A DNA stretch of 49,008 nt, taken from Actinomycetota bacterium. GTDB lineage: Bacteria; Actinomycetota; Acidimicrobiia; Acidimicrobiales; JAJPHE01. Made by a program: the position numbers and the translations under genes. The notes below the pieces were generated by a model. It made no database searches and was not told the DNA's origin. It saw only the letters and a list, made by a program, of their open reading frames with translations. The stretch is from contig DAHUYE010000017.1 of assembly GCA_027315345.1 (NCBI GenBank), positions 1 to 49,008 on the forward strand. The letters run 5' to 3'. Of the stretch, positions 8,827 to 19,066 are shown one piece after another (position 1 is the first letter of the stretch; each line of letters begins with the position of its first letter).

Positions 8827-10043
8827 TGGATCTCTTCGAATACCAGGGCAAGCAGTACTTCGCCCGTTGGGACATCCCGGTGAGCAAGGGGGGAGTGGCC
8901 GACACCGTCGACGAGGCGGTGACCCAGGCCGAGGCGGCCGGCTACCCGGTCGTGGTCAAGGCCCAGGTCCAGGTGGGAGGACGGGGCAAGGCGGGCGGGA
9001 TCAAGCTGGCCGCTGACGCCGACGAGGTCCGCACCCACGCCGGGAACATCCTGGGCATGGACATCAAGGGCCATGTGGTCAAGCGGCTCTGGATCGAGCA
9101 CGCCTCCGACATCGCCAAGGAGTACTACGCCAGCTTCACCCTGGACCGGGCGGCCAAGATGCACCTGGCCATGGTCTCGGCCGAGGGCGGGGTCGAGATC
9201 GAGTCGGTGGCCGAGACCAACCCCGAGGCCATCGCCAAGCTCCATATCGACCCGGTGGACGGACTCGATCTGGCCGCCGCCCGCAAGTTGGTGGAGGACG
9301 CCAATCTCGACCCCGAGGCCCGGGACGGCGCCGCCGACATCCTGGTCAAGCTGTACAAGTGCTTCGTGGAGGGTGACGCCGACCTGGTGGAGATCAACCC
9401 GCTGATCCTCACCCCGGAGGGAAAGGTCCACGCCCTCGACGCCAAGGTCACTCTGGATGACAGTGCCTCCTTCCGCCATCCCGAGTGGGACGAGTTCCGG
9501 GGCCTGGAGGTGATGGATCCCCGCGATGCCCTGGCCAAATCCAAGGGGCTGCAGTACGTCGGGCTCGACGGCTACGTGGGCATCATCGCCAACGGGGCCG
9601 GGCTGGGCATGAGCACGTGCGATGTGGTGAAGCAGGTCGGCGGGGAGCCGGCCAACTTTCTCGATATCGGTGGTGGCGCCAACGCCGAGGTCATGGCCAA
9701 CGCCCTGGAGGTCATCAACACCGATGAGAAGGTGAAGGCCATCTTCATCAACATCTTCGGCGGGATCACCCGGGGCGAGGACGTGGCCAACGGCATCGTC
9801 ACCGCCCTCGGACGGGTGGACATCAAGTCACCCATCGTCATCCGCCTGGACGGCACCAATGCCGAGCAGGGCAGAGCGATCCTGGCCGAACACGAATCGG
9901 ACCGGCTCATCTCCCTGCCCACCATGATCGAAGCGGCCCAGAAGGCCACCGAACTGGCCGGCGGCAATGTCACCGCCGCCGGAGGCGGCAAGGTCACCGC
10001 CGCCGGAGGCGGCAATGTCACCCCCGCAGGAGGCAAGAAGTGA
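8826..10043 (+). CDS. sucC: succinyl-CoA synthetase beta subunit
   Basis: ADP/GDP-forming succinate-CoA ligase, beta chain, TCA cycle. It begins [13 protein letters not shown], the classical start of SucC, followed by the ATP-grasp domain (PVVVKAQVQVGGRGKAGGIK), metal site LVEINPLILT and the C-terminal flavodoxin-like domain (ANGAGLGM, DIGGGAN, FINIFGGITRGEDVA). The 405-residue length is slightly above the usual 385-395 because of a Gly-rich tail made from a triplicated 24-base repeat (9960-10031). Start and stop overlap both neighbours. Confidence 0.95.
   Translation: MDLFEYQGKQYFARWDIPVSKGGVADTVDEAVTQAEAAGYPVVVKAQVQVGGRGKAGGIKLAADADEVRTHAGNILGMDIKGHVVKRLWIEHASDIAKEYYASFTLDRAAKMHLAMVSAEGGVEIESVAETNPEAIAKLHIDPVDGLDLAAARKLVEDANLDPEARDGAADILVKLYKCFVEGDADLVEINPLILTPEGKVHALDAKVTLDDSASFRHPEWDEFRGLEVMDPRDALAKSKGLQYVGLDGYVGIIANGAGLGMSTCDVVKQVGGEPANFLDIGGGANAEVMANALEVINTDEKVKAIFINIFGGITRGEDVANGIVTALGRVDIKSPIVIRLDGTNAEQGRAILAEHESDRLISLPTMIEAAQKATELAGGNVTAAGGGKVTAAGGGNVTPAGGKK
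9960..10031 (+). repeat. three 24-base tandem repeats in the sucC 3' end
   Basis: Three consecutive 24-base units encode GGNVTAAG, GGKVTAAG and GGNVTPAG, then GKK and the stop. Units one and two differ at a single base; the third has drifted in its 3' third. The reading frame is kept, so repeat gain or loss would only change tail length. Confidence 0.9.
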
Positions 10044-10933
10044 GCATCTTCGTCGATGAGAAGACCAAAGTCGTCATCCAGGGGCTGAGCCCCAGCGCCG
10101 GTAATCAGGCCGCCTATCACGGTCTGCGTAACAAGGCCTACGGCACCCAGGTGGTGGCCGGCACCAACCCGGGCCGGGCCGGCCAGGACGTGGAGGGGAT
10201 CCCTTTGTTTGCCTCCGTGGCCGACGCCGTCAAGGAGACCGGGGCCACCGCATCGTTCATCTCGGTGGGCCCGACGGCCGCCCCCTCTGCCATCCTGGAG
10301 GCGGCCGAGGCCGGTATCGAGTTCATCGTGTGCATCACCGAGTTCATCCCGGCCCAGGACGAGGCCCGGGTGTTCAACACCCTGCGCCGCAGCTTCCCGG
10401 CCACCCGACTGCTCGGGCCCAACTGCCCCGGCATCATCAGCCCGGGCAAGTGCAACATCGGGATAACCAGCGGGGACATCGCCAAGGCGGGCGGACCGGT
10501 CGGCCTGGTGTCCCGCTCCGGCACTGTCTTCTACCAGGCCCTCTACGAACTGACCCAGAAGGGCATCGGGCAGACCACCGGGGTGGGCATCGGCGGGGAC
10601 CCCGTCCCCGGCACCACCTTCATCGACTGCCTGGCCGCCTTCGAGGCCGACCCCGAGACCAAGGCCGTTCTCATGATTGGTGAGATCGGCGGCTCGGAGG
10701 AGGAGCGGGCAGCCGACTTCATCGCCAAGGAGATGTCCAAGCCGGTGGTGTGTTACATCGCCGGGGTGACCGCTCCCCCGGGCAAGAAGATGGGTCACGC
10801 CGGGGCCATCATCAGCGGCTCCCAGGGCACGGCCAAGGCCAAGATGGACGCCCTGTCCGCGGCCGGGGCCCAGGTGGCCCTCAACCCCACCGAGGCCGGG
10901 GAGATCATGGCCGGGCTGGTGGAAAAGCTCTAG
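10040..10933 (+). CDS. sucD: succinyl-CoA synthetase alpha subunit
   Basis: Alpha chain of succinate-CoA ligase, which carries the phosphohistidine intermediate and binds CoA. The 297 residues show the CoA-binding Rossmann fold ([19 protein letters not shown]), [47 protein letters not shown] and the active His in [12 protein letters not shown]. It starts with GTG inside the sucC stop (GTGA overlap). The usual GxTGxQG motif is replaced by GLSPSAGNQ, a variation to note but compatible with the fold. Confidence 0.95.
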   Translation: MSIFVDEKTKVVIQGLSPSAGNQAAYHGLRNKAYGTQVVAGTNPGRAGQDVEGIPLFASVADAVKETGATASFISVGPTAAPSAILEAAEAGIEFIVCITEFIPAQDEARVFNTLRRSFPATRLLGPNCPGIISPGKCNIGITSGDIAKAGGPVGLVSRSGTVFYQALYELTQKGIGQTTGVGIGGDPVPGTTFIDCLAAFEADPETKAVLMIGEIGGSEEERAADFIAKEMSKPVVCYIAGVTAPPGKKMGHAGAIISGSQGTAKAKMDALSAAGAQVALNPTEAGEIMAGLVEKL

Positions 10934-10989
10934 CAACCAGGCCGGTTTCGGCCCGGTCGGCCCCCCCCGCCCTTGGTAGCCTCGGCCCA

Positions 10990-11555
<566 letters not shown>

Positions 11556-11556
<1 letters not shown>

Positions 11557-13100
11557 TGAGCCCCCGAGCACTCCTGTCCGTCTGGGACAAGACCGGCATC
11601 GAATCCCTGGCCGCCGGCCTGGCCGACCTGGGCTGGGACATCGTCGCCTCGGTCTCGACCGGGGCCGCCCTGGAGGCGGCCGGCGTGGCCCACACCAAGC
11701 TGGCCGATCTGACCGGCTTCGCGGAGATGCTCGACCACCGGGTGGTGACCCTCCACCCGGCTGTGCACGGCGGGATCCTGGCCGACCGGTCCAAGCCCCA
11801 GCACATGACCGACCTGGACGAGCACGGCATCACGCCCATCGACCTGGTGGTGGTCAACCTCTACCCTTTCCCGGAGCGGCCCGGCATCGAGACCATCGAC
11901 ATCGGGGGGCCGACCATGGTGAGGGCGGCGGCCAAGAACCACGCCTTTGTCGGCATAGTCGTCAGCCCGGCCGACTATTCGGTGGTGTTGGACGAACTGA
12001 AGGCCAAGGGCGCCCTGTCCGACGCCACCCGCCGCCGCCTGGCCCGGGACGCCTTCGCCCACACGGCCGCCTATGACGCCGCCATCGTGGGCTGGCTGGA
12101 CGAGCCGGCCGGCGCCCACGCCCCCTCGGTCCTGCCCCCCACCTTCCACCTGGCCCTGGAGAAGGCCCAGGACCTCCGCTATGGGGAGAACCCCCACCAG
12201 GTCGGGGCCCGCTACCGCGAGATCGGCCGGACGGGCTGGTGGGACACGGTGGTCCAGCACTTCGGCCTGCCCTTGTCCTATCTCAACATCTACGACGCCG
12301 ACGCCGCCTGGGCCATGGTCCATGACATCGGCGGGTACCGCGGCGACATCGGTGGCGACCGGGCCTGCGCCGTCATCGTCAAGCACGCCAATCCCTGCGG
12401 CGTGGCCGTGGCCGATGACCTGGCCACCGCCTACCAACTGGCCTACGAGTGTGATGAGCAGTCCGCCTTCGGCGGCATCGTGGCCGTCAACCGGCCCCTC
12501 GACCCCGCCACCGCCGAGCGGATGGTGGCCGCCGCCCAGGCCGATGTCGTCATTGCGCCGTCCTACGGCCCCGGGGTGCTCGACGCCCTGCGCACCCGGC
12601 GCAAGAACACCCGCGCCCTGGAGGCCGAGATCCCAGCTGCTCCCCGGCTCCAGCTGCGCCAGCTGAGCGACGGTTACCTGATCCAGGACGCCCACCGCTT
12701 CGACGCCGGCCGGGCGGACTGGAAAGTGGTCACCACCGCCGTACCCACTGAGGAGCAGTGGCGCGACGCCGAGCTGGCCTGGCGCATCTGCGGCCACGTG
12801 AAATCCAACGCCATCATCCTGGTCAAGGACGGCCAGGCCGTCGGCATCGGCGCCGGCCAGCAGAAGCGGGTCGACTCGGGCGAGATAGCCGCCCGCAAGG
12901 CCGCCGGGCGGGCCAAGGGTGGCGCCTGCGCCAGCGATGCCTTCTACCCCTTCCCCGACGGGGTCGAAGCGGCGGTGGAAGCCGGTGCCGCCGTGGTCGT
13001 CCAACCCGGCGGGGGCACCCGGGACGCCGACGTGATAGCCGCGGCGGAGAAGGCCGGCGTGGCCATGGTCCTCACCGGGGAAAGGCACTTTCTGCACTGA
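11556..13100 (+). CDS. purH: bifunctional AICAR transformylase / IMP cyclohydrolase
   Basis: Last two steps of IMP synthesis. The N-terminal MGS-like cyclohydrolase domain begins [16 protein letters not shown], with [14 protein letters not shown] and YPFPERP-type sequence. The C-terminal transformylase domain shows [32 protein letters not shown], the substrate site [22 protein letters not shown] and [11 protein letters not shown]. Full family length (514 residues). Overlaps purN at the start and folD at the end by single bases, so the three genes are one translationally coupled unit. Confidence 0.96.
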
Positions 13101-13969
13101 TGAGCGCCCACCTGATGCCCGGGGCCCCGGTGGCCGACGCCGTCTATTCAGAAGTGGCCGCCCGCGTCGAAAAGCTCACCGCCAACGGCGGGTCGACGGG
13201 GCTGGCCACCCTGCTGGTCGGTGATGACTCGGCCAGCGCCGGTTACATCCGCATGAAGCAGGAGAAGGCGGCCGAGCTCGGCATCTCCTCTCCCCACGTC
13301 CACCTCGGCCAGGACGCCACCCAGGCCGAGGTGGAGGAGGTCATCCGGGCCTTCAACGCCGATTCCGGCGTGAGCGGGCTGCTCTTCCAGTACCCGGCTC
13401 CGCCCCAGATCGACTATGGCGCCGCCCTGGCCCTCATCGACCCGGACAAGGATGTGGACGGGCTGCACCCGTTCAACATGGGCCGTCTGGCCCTGTCCAT
13501 GCCCGGACCGGTTCCCTGCACCCCGGCCGGGGTGGAGGCCCTGCTGGCTCACTACGAGATCCCCGTCTCCGGCCGCCACGTGGTCATCCTGGGCCGGGGC
13601 ATGACCCTGGGCCGGCCCCTGGCCATGCTCCTGTCCCAGAAGCGGCCGACCGCCAATGCCGCCGTCACCGTCATCCACACCGGGGTCCCGGACTGGTCCG
13701 GTCTGGCCCGCTCGGCCGACATCCTCATAGCCGCCGCCGGCGTGCCCGGGATTATCCAGCCCGAACACGTCCGCCCCGGGGCGGTGGTGGTGGGCGCCGG
13801 CGTACGCTACCAGGGCCGCAAGCTCCTGCCCGACGTGGATGAATCAGTGGCCGAGGTGGCCGGCTGGATCACCCCCCGGGTCGGGGGGGTCGGGCCGACC
13901 ACGGTGGCCATGCTCATGCGCAACACCATCGAGGCGGCCGAGCGGGCCCACCTGCGCCGGAGCAGTTAG
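13100..13969 (+). CDS. folD: methylenetetrahydrofolate dehydrogenase/cyclohydrolase
   Basis: Interconverts 5,10-methylene-THF and 10-formyl-THF, supplying the formyl donor for PurN and PurH directly upstream. Seen in 289 residues: the catalytic Tyr and Lys in [43 protein letters not shown], and nucleotide-binding [14 protein letters not shown] (most FolD read GRSxxVGxP) and [16 protein letters not shown]. The ATG overlaps the purH stop. Its own stop is 1 base from the stop of the convergent LCP gene. Confidence 0.95.
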   Translation: MSAHLMPGAPVADAVYSEVAARVEKLTANGGSTGLATLLVGDDSASAGYIRMKQEKAAELGISSPHVHLGQDATQAEVEEVIRAFNADSGVSGLLFQYPAPPQIDYGAALALIDPDKDVDGLHPFNMGRLALSMPGPVPCTPAGVEALLAHYEIPVSGRHVVILGRGMTLGRPLAMLLSQKRPTANAAVTVIHTGVPDWSGLARSADILIAAAGVPGIIQPEHVRPGAVVVGAGVRYQGRKLLPDVDESVAEVAGWITPRVGGVGPTTVAMLMRNTIEAAERAHLRRSS

Positions 13970-13970
13970 C

Positions 13971-15473
13971 TCAGGTACAGGGGGTCGGGTCCCAGGGGGG
14001 AACCGTCTCCAGACCGGAGGACGATGTGCCCCCGGTGGTCGGCGCCGTGGTCGTGGTGGTGGTCGGCAACGGCACCGACCTGACACCGGCGAAGTTGGCC
14101 CCGGTGATGAGCTCCACCCCTCCCGCCGCCAGGGCCGGGCTGGGCACTGCCTTGGCCCCGCCCAGGATGTCGGCGGCCACCGCCTTGGCCTGGGCTCCGG
14201 CGCCGCTTCCGTAGTCCACCTGGCTGGAGCCGTACTGGAAGTTGGGCGCATCCCCGGTCCCGGAGACCTTGAAGCCATCGGCCTGCAGCCCCGCCGCGGC
14301 CGAGGCGGCCTGGCCGGCCTTGCCCGAGCCATTGCGCACCGCCACTGTCACGGAGGAAGGCGGGATCGTGGGCGGGGGGGAGGCAGCCTTGGCGACCGGC
14401 GCCGGCTTCGAAGATGGCGCCCGGTAGTTGAGCCACTGCTGGATGACGGACTGGTCGGCGGTGGGCTCCGGCACCAGGTAGTCACCCAGCGAGTAGGAGT
14501 AGGCCTCGGTGGTGGGCAGGGTCCAGCTCGGGATGCCGGAGGGATGGAGATTGCGCATCTCGGCCAGGAGCCTCAGGATGTCGTTGGAGGACAGGCCGCT
14601 GTCCACGGTGACGTCGTTGACGGCGTCGCTGGCCAGGCTGTTGGCCTTGAGCGGGTTGCTGACCGCCTCATGGAGGGCTTTGGAGGCCAAGGCCCGCAGG
14701 AAGGTGTGCTGGCGGATGATGCGGCCGATGTCTCCCGTGCCTTCGGGGATCCATTCACCGTTCTTGTAGTACTGGTAGTAGCGGCTGCGGATGAGAGCGA
14801 GGGCCTGGTCCCCGTTGAGGACGTGCTGTCCGGCGGTCGGGATATTGAGTCCGCTCTCAGAGCCGTAGCCGGTCGGGGATCCGTCCCGGGCCGGATAGGG
14901 GAAGTTCATGCACACGCCGCCCACAGCGTTGTCGACGTCCATCACTCCGGTGAAGGTGACCTGAGCGACGTGGTTGATCTGGATCCCGAAGGAGGCGGTC
15001 AGGGTCTGGACCAGCTGGCTGGGCCCGTTGTTGAAGGCCACGTTGATCTTCTGGACCGACTGGGTCCCGGCAATGGTCACGGCCGTGTCCCGGGGGATGG
15101 ACAGCATGGAGGCGGAATCGGTAGACGGATTGATGTGGATGAGCAGGATGACGTCGCTGCGCTGGCCGGCCACCTGGGCGGCGGAGCCGAAGTGGGCGGC
15201 GGCGCCGGCGGACTCCCCGGCCCGGCTGTCGGATCCCGCCACCAGGATGGTCAGGGGCTGGCCTCCGCCCACCTGGGTCTCCCCGGCCACCGCCACCTTC
15301 TTGATCTGGTTGAGCCGGTAGTGGATGTACGTGTAACCCAGACCGGCGGCGATGATGACCACGATCAGGCTGACGACGCTCCCAATGAGCAGCCGCCGGG
15401 GCCAGCGCCTCCGGGCCGCTCCGGCTACATCCTCCGGGCCTCCCGGACCGGGCGGGGAGCCGAACCTCTCCAT
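13971..15473 (-). CDS. LytR-CpsA-Psr (LCP) family cell-wall polymer ligase
   Basis: Membrane-anchored phosphotransferase that in Gram-positives and actinobacteria joins wall polymers (arabinogalactan, teichoic acid or similar) to peptidoglycan. From the ATG at 15473 it has a short cytoplasmic Pro/Gly-rich lead, one membrane helix (LLIGSVVSLIVVIIAAGLGY), the LCP domain (VAGSDSRAG, RSDVILLIHINP, MLSIPRDTAV, KINVAFNNG, ALALIRSR) and a C-terminal LytR_C domain (VTVAVRNGSGKAGQA to GVELITG), then a Thr/Ser-rich tail. About 500 residues. A frame continues upstream of 15473 but is not needed for the domains. Divergent from metF. Confidence 0.92.
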   Translation of the reverse strand: MERFGSPPGPGGPEDVAGAARRRWPRRLLIGSVVSLIVVIIAAGLGYTYIHYRLNQIKKVAVAGETQVGGGQPLTILVAGSDSRAGESAGAAAHFGSAAQVAGQRSDVILLIHINPSTDSASMLSIPRDTAVTIAGTQSVQKINVAFNNGPSQLVQTLTASFGIQINHVAQVTFTGVMDVDNAVGGVCMNFPYPARDGSPTGYGSESGLNIPTAGQHVLNGDQALALIRSRYYQYYKNGEWIPEGTGDIGRIIRQHTFLRALASKALHEAVSNPLKANSLASDAVNDVTVDSGLSSNDILRLLAEMRNLHPSGIPSWTLPTTEAYSYSLGDYLVPEPTADQSVIQQWLNYRAPSSKPAPVAKAASPPPTIPPSSVTVAVRNGSGKAGQAASAAAGLQADGFKVSGTGDAPNFQYGSSQVDYGSGAGAQAKAVAADILGGAKAVPSPALAAGGVELITGANFAGVRSVPLPTTTTTTAPTTGGTSSSGLETVPPWDPTPCT

Positions 15474-15555
15474 GCTCACGGCGGGACAGTACCCAGACAC
15501 CGGCCCAGCCGGGGTTTCGCCCGGGTCCGCGACCGGGCCGTAGCCTGGAGCGGTC

Positions 15556-16416
15556 ATGACCAGGATCGATGACCTCCTGCGGGCCGGGCGCACGTTCTCC
15601 TTCGAGTTCTTCCCGCCCCGGACCGATGAGGAGCGCCTGGTCCTGGTGCGGACCATGCGGGAGCTGGAGGCCCTGGAGCCGTCTTTCGTGTCCATCACTT
15701 ACCGGGGCGGCCGGTCCTCCCGCCGGCTGACCACCGACCTGGTGGCCGGCCTGCGCCAGACCACCAGCCTCACTCCCATGGCGCACCTGATCTGCACCGG
15801 CCACAGCCGGCTCGAACTGGCCGACATCCTGGTGGACCTGCGCAAGGCCGGAGTGGAGAACCTGATGGCTCTGGGCGGGGATCCCCCCACCGACCCCGAC
15901 GCCGCCCCCGGGGAGCTGGAACACGCCAGCGAGCTGGTGGAGCTGGCCCGGGCCATCGGCGGGTTCTCCATCGGGGTGGCCGCCCATCCCATCGGCCATC
16001 CCCGGTCCCCCGACCGGGCCACCGACCGGAGGTTCCTGGCCGAGAAGCTGGAGCGGGCCGACTTCGCCGTGACCCAGTTCTTCTACTCGGTGGGCGAGTA
16101 CGTGGGCCTGGTGGAGGACCTGGGCCGCCTGGGGGTGGACAAGCCGGTCATCCCCGGGATCATGCCGGTCACCAACCTGCGCTCGGTGCCGGCCATGGCG
16201 GCCATGGGGGCCCCCGTCCCCGAGGCGCTGGCGGCCCGGCTGGAGGGGGCGGGCCCGGACCGGGAAGCGGTCCGCCACGAGGGCGTGGCCATCTTCACCG
16301 AGCTGTGCGAAGCCCTCCTCGAAGCCGGGGCACCGGGGCTGCACTTCTACACGCTCAACCGCTCCACGGCCACCAGGGAGATCTACGCCGGGCTCGGTCT
16401 CGGCGCCCACGGCTGA
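15556..16416 (+). CDS. metF: methylenetetrahydrofolate reductase
   Basis: FAD enzyme that reduces 5,10-methylene-THF to 5-methyl-THF for methionine synthesis. The 286 residues show TFSFEFFPPRTDEE with the catalytic Glu, VSITYRGG, HLICTGHSRLELADIL, NLMALGGDPP, IGVAAHPIGH, the DFAVTQFFYS barrel strand, IPGIMPVTN and the closing GLHFYTLNRS. Spacing to the icd gene downstream is only 16 bases, suggesting co-transcription. Thematically linked to folD nearby. Confidence 0.95.
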   Translation: MTRIDDLLRAGRTFSFEFFPPRTDEERLVLVRTMRELEALEPSFVSITYRGGRSSRRLTTDLVAGLRQTTSLTPMAHLICTGHSRLELADILVDLRKAGVENLMALGGDPPTDPDAAPGELEHASELVELARAIGGFSIGVAAHPIGHPRSPDRATDRRFLAEKLERADFAVTQFFYSVGEYVGLVEDLGRLGVDKPVIPGIMPVTNLRSVPAMAAMGAPVPEALAARLEGAGPDREAVRHEGVAIFTELCEALLEAGAPGLHFYTLNRSTATREIYAGLGLGAHG

Positions 16417-16432
16417 CGAATAGGCTGCCGCG

Positions 16433-17647
16433 GTGGCCAAGATTTCCGTAAAAAAGCCCCTGGTCGAACTCGACGGGGACGAGATGACCCGCATCATCTG
16501 GCAGTTCATCAAGGAGCAGCTGATCCTGCCCTACCTCGACATCGAGCTTTTGTACTTCGACCTGGGGATCGAGCACCGGGACGCCACCAACGACCAGGTG
16601 ACCATCGACGCCGCCAACGCCATCAAGGAACACGGGGCCGGGGTCAAGTGCGCCACCATCACCCCGGACGAGGCCAGGGTGGAGGAGTTCGGCCTCAAGT
16701 CGATGTGGAAGTCCCCCAACGGCACCATCCGGAACATCCTCGGAGGGGTCGTCTTCCGGGAGCCCATCATCTGCACCAACATCCCCCGCCTGGTGCCCAA
16801 CTGGACCAAGCCCATCGTCATCGGCCGCCATGCCCATGGTGACCAGTACCGGGCCACCGACTTCGTCGTCCCCGGTCCGGGCACGGTCACCATCACCTAC
16901 ACCCCCGCCGACGGTGGGCACCCCATGGAGATGGAGGTGGCCCGCTTCCACGGCGGGGGGGTGGCCATGGGCATGTACAACTTCGACGACTCCATCCGGG
17001 ACTTCGCCCGGGCCAGCTTCCGCTACGGACTGGACCGCCACTACCCGGTGTACCTGTCGACCAAGAACACCATCCTCAAGGCCTACGACGGGCGCTTCAA
17101 GGATCTTTTCGCCGAGGTGTTCGAGGCCGAGTTCAAGGTCGACTTCGAGCGGGCCGGCATCACCTATGAGCACCGCCTCATCGACGACATGGTGGCGGCC
17201 GCCCTCAAGTGGGAAGGGGGCTACGTCTGGGCCTGCAAGAACTACGACGGGGACGTCCAGAGCGACACGGTGGCTCAGGGCTTCGGCTCCCTGGGGCTCA
17301 TGACCTCGGTGCTGCTGACCCCGGACGGTAAGACCTGTGAGGCCGAGGCGGCCCACGGCACCGTCACCCGCCACTACCGGGCCCACCAGCGGGGGGAGAA
17401 GACCTCCACCAACCCCATCGCCTCCATCTTCGCCTGGACCCGGGGCCTGGCCTTCCGGGGCAAGCTGGACGGGACGCCGGAGGTGGTGGACTTTGCCGAG
17501 GCCCTGGAGCGGGTCTGCGTCGACACCGTCGAGTCGGGCCAGATGACCAAGGATCTGGCCCTGCTGGTGGGCCCGGACCAGCCCTGGCTGACCACCGAGG
17601 AGTTCCTGGAGACGCTGTCCTCCAACCTGCAGGCGGCCAGCCAATAG
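16433..17647 (+). CDS. icd: NADP-dependent isocitrate dehydrogenase (eukaryote-like IDH type)
   Basis: Oxidative decarboxylation of isocitrate to 2-oxoglutarate. The 404-residue homodimeric type, related to eukaryotic IDH1/2, is recognised by [77 protein letters not shown], the metal site [12 protein letters not shown] and [18 protein letters not shown], and the cofactor region [17 protein letters not shown] start. Sits between metF and mdh on the same strand. Confidence 0.95.
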   Translation: MAKISVKKPLVELDGDEMTRIIWQFIKEQLILPYLDIELLYFDLGIEHRDATNDQVTIDAANAIKEHGAGVKCATITPDEARVEEFGLKSMWKSPNGTIRNILGGVVFREPIICTNIPRLVPNWTKPIVIGRHAHGDQYRATDFVVPGPGTVTITYTPADGGHPMEMEVARFHGGGVAMGMYNFDDSIRDFARASFRYGLDRHYPVYLSTKNTILKAYDGRFKDLFAEVFEAEFKVDFERAGITYEHRLIDDMVAAALKWEGGYVWACKNYDGDVQSDTVAQGFGSLGLMTSVLLTPDGKTCEAEAAHGTVTRHYRAHQRGEKTSTNPIASIFAWTRGLAFRGKLDGTPEVVDFAEALERVCVDTVESGQMTKDLALLVGPDQPWLTTEEFLETLSSNLQAASQ

Positions 17648-17712
17648 GGCTTGCGCCCGGCCCCAGGCCCGCCCGCCGATAGGGCCGCCGTCGGGCACTA
17701 AGGTCCCCGGCC

Positions 17713-18708
17713 ATGGCCAACCAGAAGCCCATACACGTAGCCGTCACCGGGCCGACTGGCACCGTCGGCTACGCCGCCCTGTTCCGGATCGCCTCGGGTC
17801 AGGTCTTCGGGCCGGACCAGCCGGTGGTGCTGCGGCTCTATGAGATCGAAGCGGCCATGAAGGCGCTGGACGGAGTGGTCATGGAGCTGGACGACTGCGC
17901 CTTCCCCCTGCTCGATGACGTGGTGGCGACCTCCGATGCCGCCACCGCCTTCGACGGCGCCAACTGGGCTGTTCTCTTCGGCGCCCTGCCCAGGAAGGCG
18001 GGTATGGAGCGGGGTGACCTGCTCAGCGCCAACGGGGCCATCTTCAAACCCCTGGGCCAGGCCATAGCCGCCCACGCCGCCGACGACATCCGGGTCCTGG
18101 TGGTGGGCAACCCCTGCAACACCAACTGCCTCATCGCCCGGGCCAACGCCCCCGAGGTCCCCGATGACCGCTGGTTCGCCATGACCCGCCTGGACCAGAA
18201 CCGGGCTGTGGCCCAGCTGGCCCGCAAAGCCGGCACCGCCGTCAAGGACGTGACCAACCTGGCCATCTGGGGCAACCACTCGGCCACCCAGTTCCCCGAC
18301 TTCACCAACGCCCGCATCTCGGGCCGTCCCGCCACCGAGGTCATAGGAGACCGGGCCTGGCTGGAGGGGGAGTTCATCACCACCGTCCAGAAGCGGGGGG
18401 CGGCCATCATCGAGGCCCGGGGGGCCTCCTCGGCCGCCTCGGCCGCCAGTGCTGCCATCGACTCGGTCCTCAGCGTCGTGCAGCCCACGTCAGGAGACGA
18501 CTGGAACTCCCTGGCCGTGGTCAGCCACGGCCAGTACGGCGTCCCCGAAGGACTGGTCTTCTCCTACCCGGTCCGTTCCTCCGGGAACGGCGCCTGGTCG
18601 GTGGTCGAGGGCCTGGAGCTGGACGACTTCGCCCGGGCCAAGATCGACGCCACCCGCCAGGAGCTGGAGGAGGAGCGGGCCGAGGTGACCGACCTCATCG
18701 GCGGCTAG
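17713..18708 (+). CDS. mdh: malate dehydrogenase
   Basis: NAD-dependent malate/oxaloacetate interconversion, TCA cycle. The 331-residue protein has the nucleotide fold [18 protein letters not shown] (most of this group read TGAAGQIGY), [38 protein letters not shown], the Arg of MTRLDQNRA and the catalytic His in [12 protein letters not shown]. Spacing from icd is 65 bases, and tandem hairpins follow the stop. With sucCD, icd and the sdh genes, a large share of TCA enzymes lies within 14 kb. Confidence 0.95.
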   Translation: MANQKPIHVAVTGPTGTVGYAALFRIASGQVFGPDQPVVLRLYEIEAAMKALDGVVMELDDCAFPLLDDVVATSDAATAFDGANWAVLFGALPRKAGMERGDLLSANGAIFKPLGQAIAAHAADDIRVLVVGNPCNTNCLIARANAPEVPDDRWFAMTRLDQNRAVAQLARKAGTAVKDVTNLAIWGNHSATQFPDFTNARISGRPATEVIGDRAWLEGEFITTVQKRGAAIIEARGASSAASAASAAIDSVLSVVQPTSGDDWNSLAVVSHGQYGVPEGLVFSYPVRSSGNGAWSVVEGLELDDFARAKIDATRQELEEERAEVTDLIGG

Positions 18709-18715
18709 GAGCGCC

Positions 18716-18760
18716 GCCGGCCCCGAGGGCCGGCCCACCGCCGTACGGCCCCGAGGGCCG
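18716..18760. terminator. tandem GC hairpins after mdh
   Basis: Two near-identical inverted repeats: an 8-bp stem with a CGA loop at 18716-18734 and a 6-bp stem with the same loop at 18746-18760. They sit exactly between the convergent mdh and the small minus-strand gene at 18769. There is no U-tract, so bidirectional intrinsic termination or RNA end protection is inference. Confidence 0.55.
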
Positions 18761-18768
18761 GCCCCCGG

Positions 18769-18978
18769 CTAGCCGAGCGAGGAGATCAGGCCGAGCTGGC
18801 GCAGGTAGGAGAGCTTGCGCTCACAGGCCGCCTGCCACGTGGCCAGGTCGGCCTCGAAATGGGCCCGATCCCCATCTTCGAAAGCGTGTTCGAGCTCATC
18901 GAAAGCGCAATCCTCGGCGTCCAACAGTTCCCGGTACCGCTGCAGAACGTGGTCGTCGATCACCTCGGTTAGGGCCAC
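18769..18978 (-). CDS. small acidic protein, unknown function
   Basis: A 69-residue, strongly acidic, helical protein with no recognised family. It starts at GTG with AAGGAGAG about 9 bases upstream, a good ribosome site. It contains two cysteines (DAEDCAFDE, WQAACERK) and the pattern of a helical bundle. It lies downstream of sdhB on the same strand, 88 bases before... in transcription terms it is preceded by its own leader, so whether it belongs to the sdh transcript is open. Confidence 0.6.
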   Translation of the reverse strand: MALTEVIDDHVLQRYRELLDAEDCAFDELEHAFEDGDRAHFEADLATWQAACERKLSYLRQLGLISSLG

Positions 18979-19066
18979 TTAAGGACTCTCCTTCCGTTCG
19001 GTGCTGCTCGGTTGGTTCGGTTGTTCCCCCAATGTATCCCCGCCGCTCAGGGGTTGTCGGCCCGGG

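Noticed and set aside
9572-10936. 454-codon minus-strand frame
   Set aside because: Shadow of sucC and sucD, low-complexity Gly/His composition with no motif.
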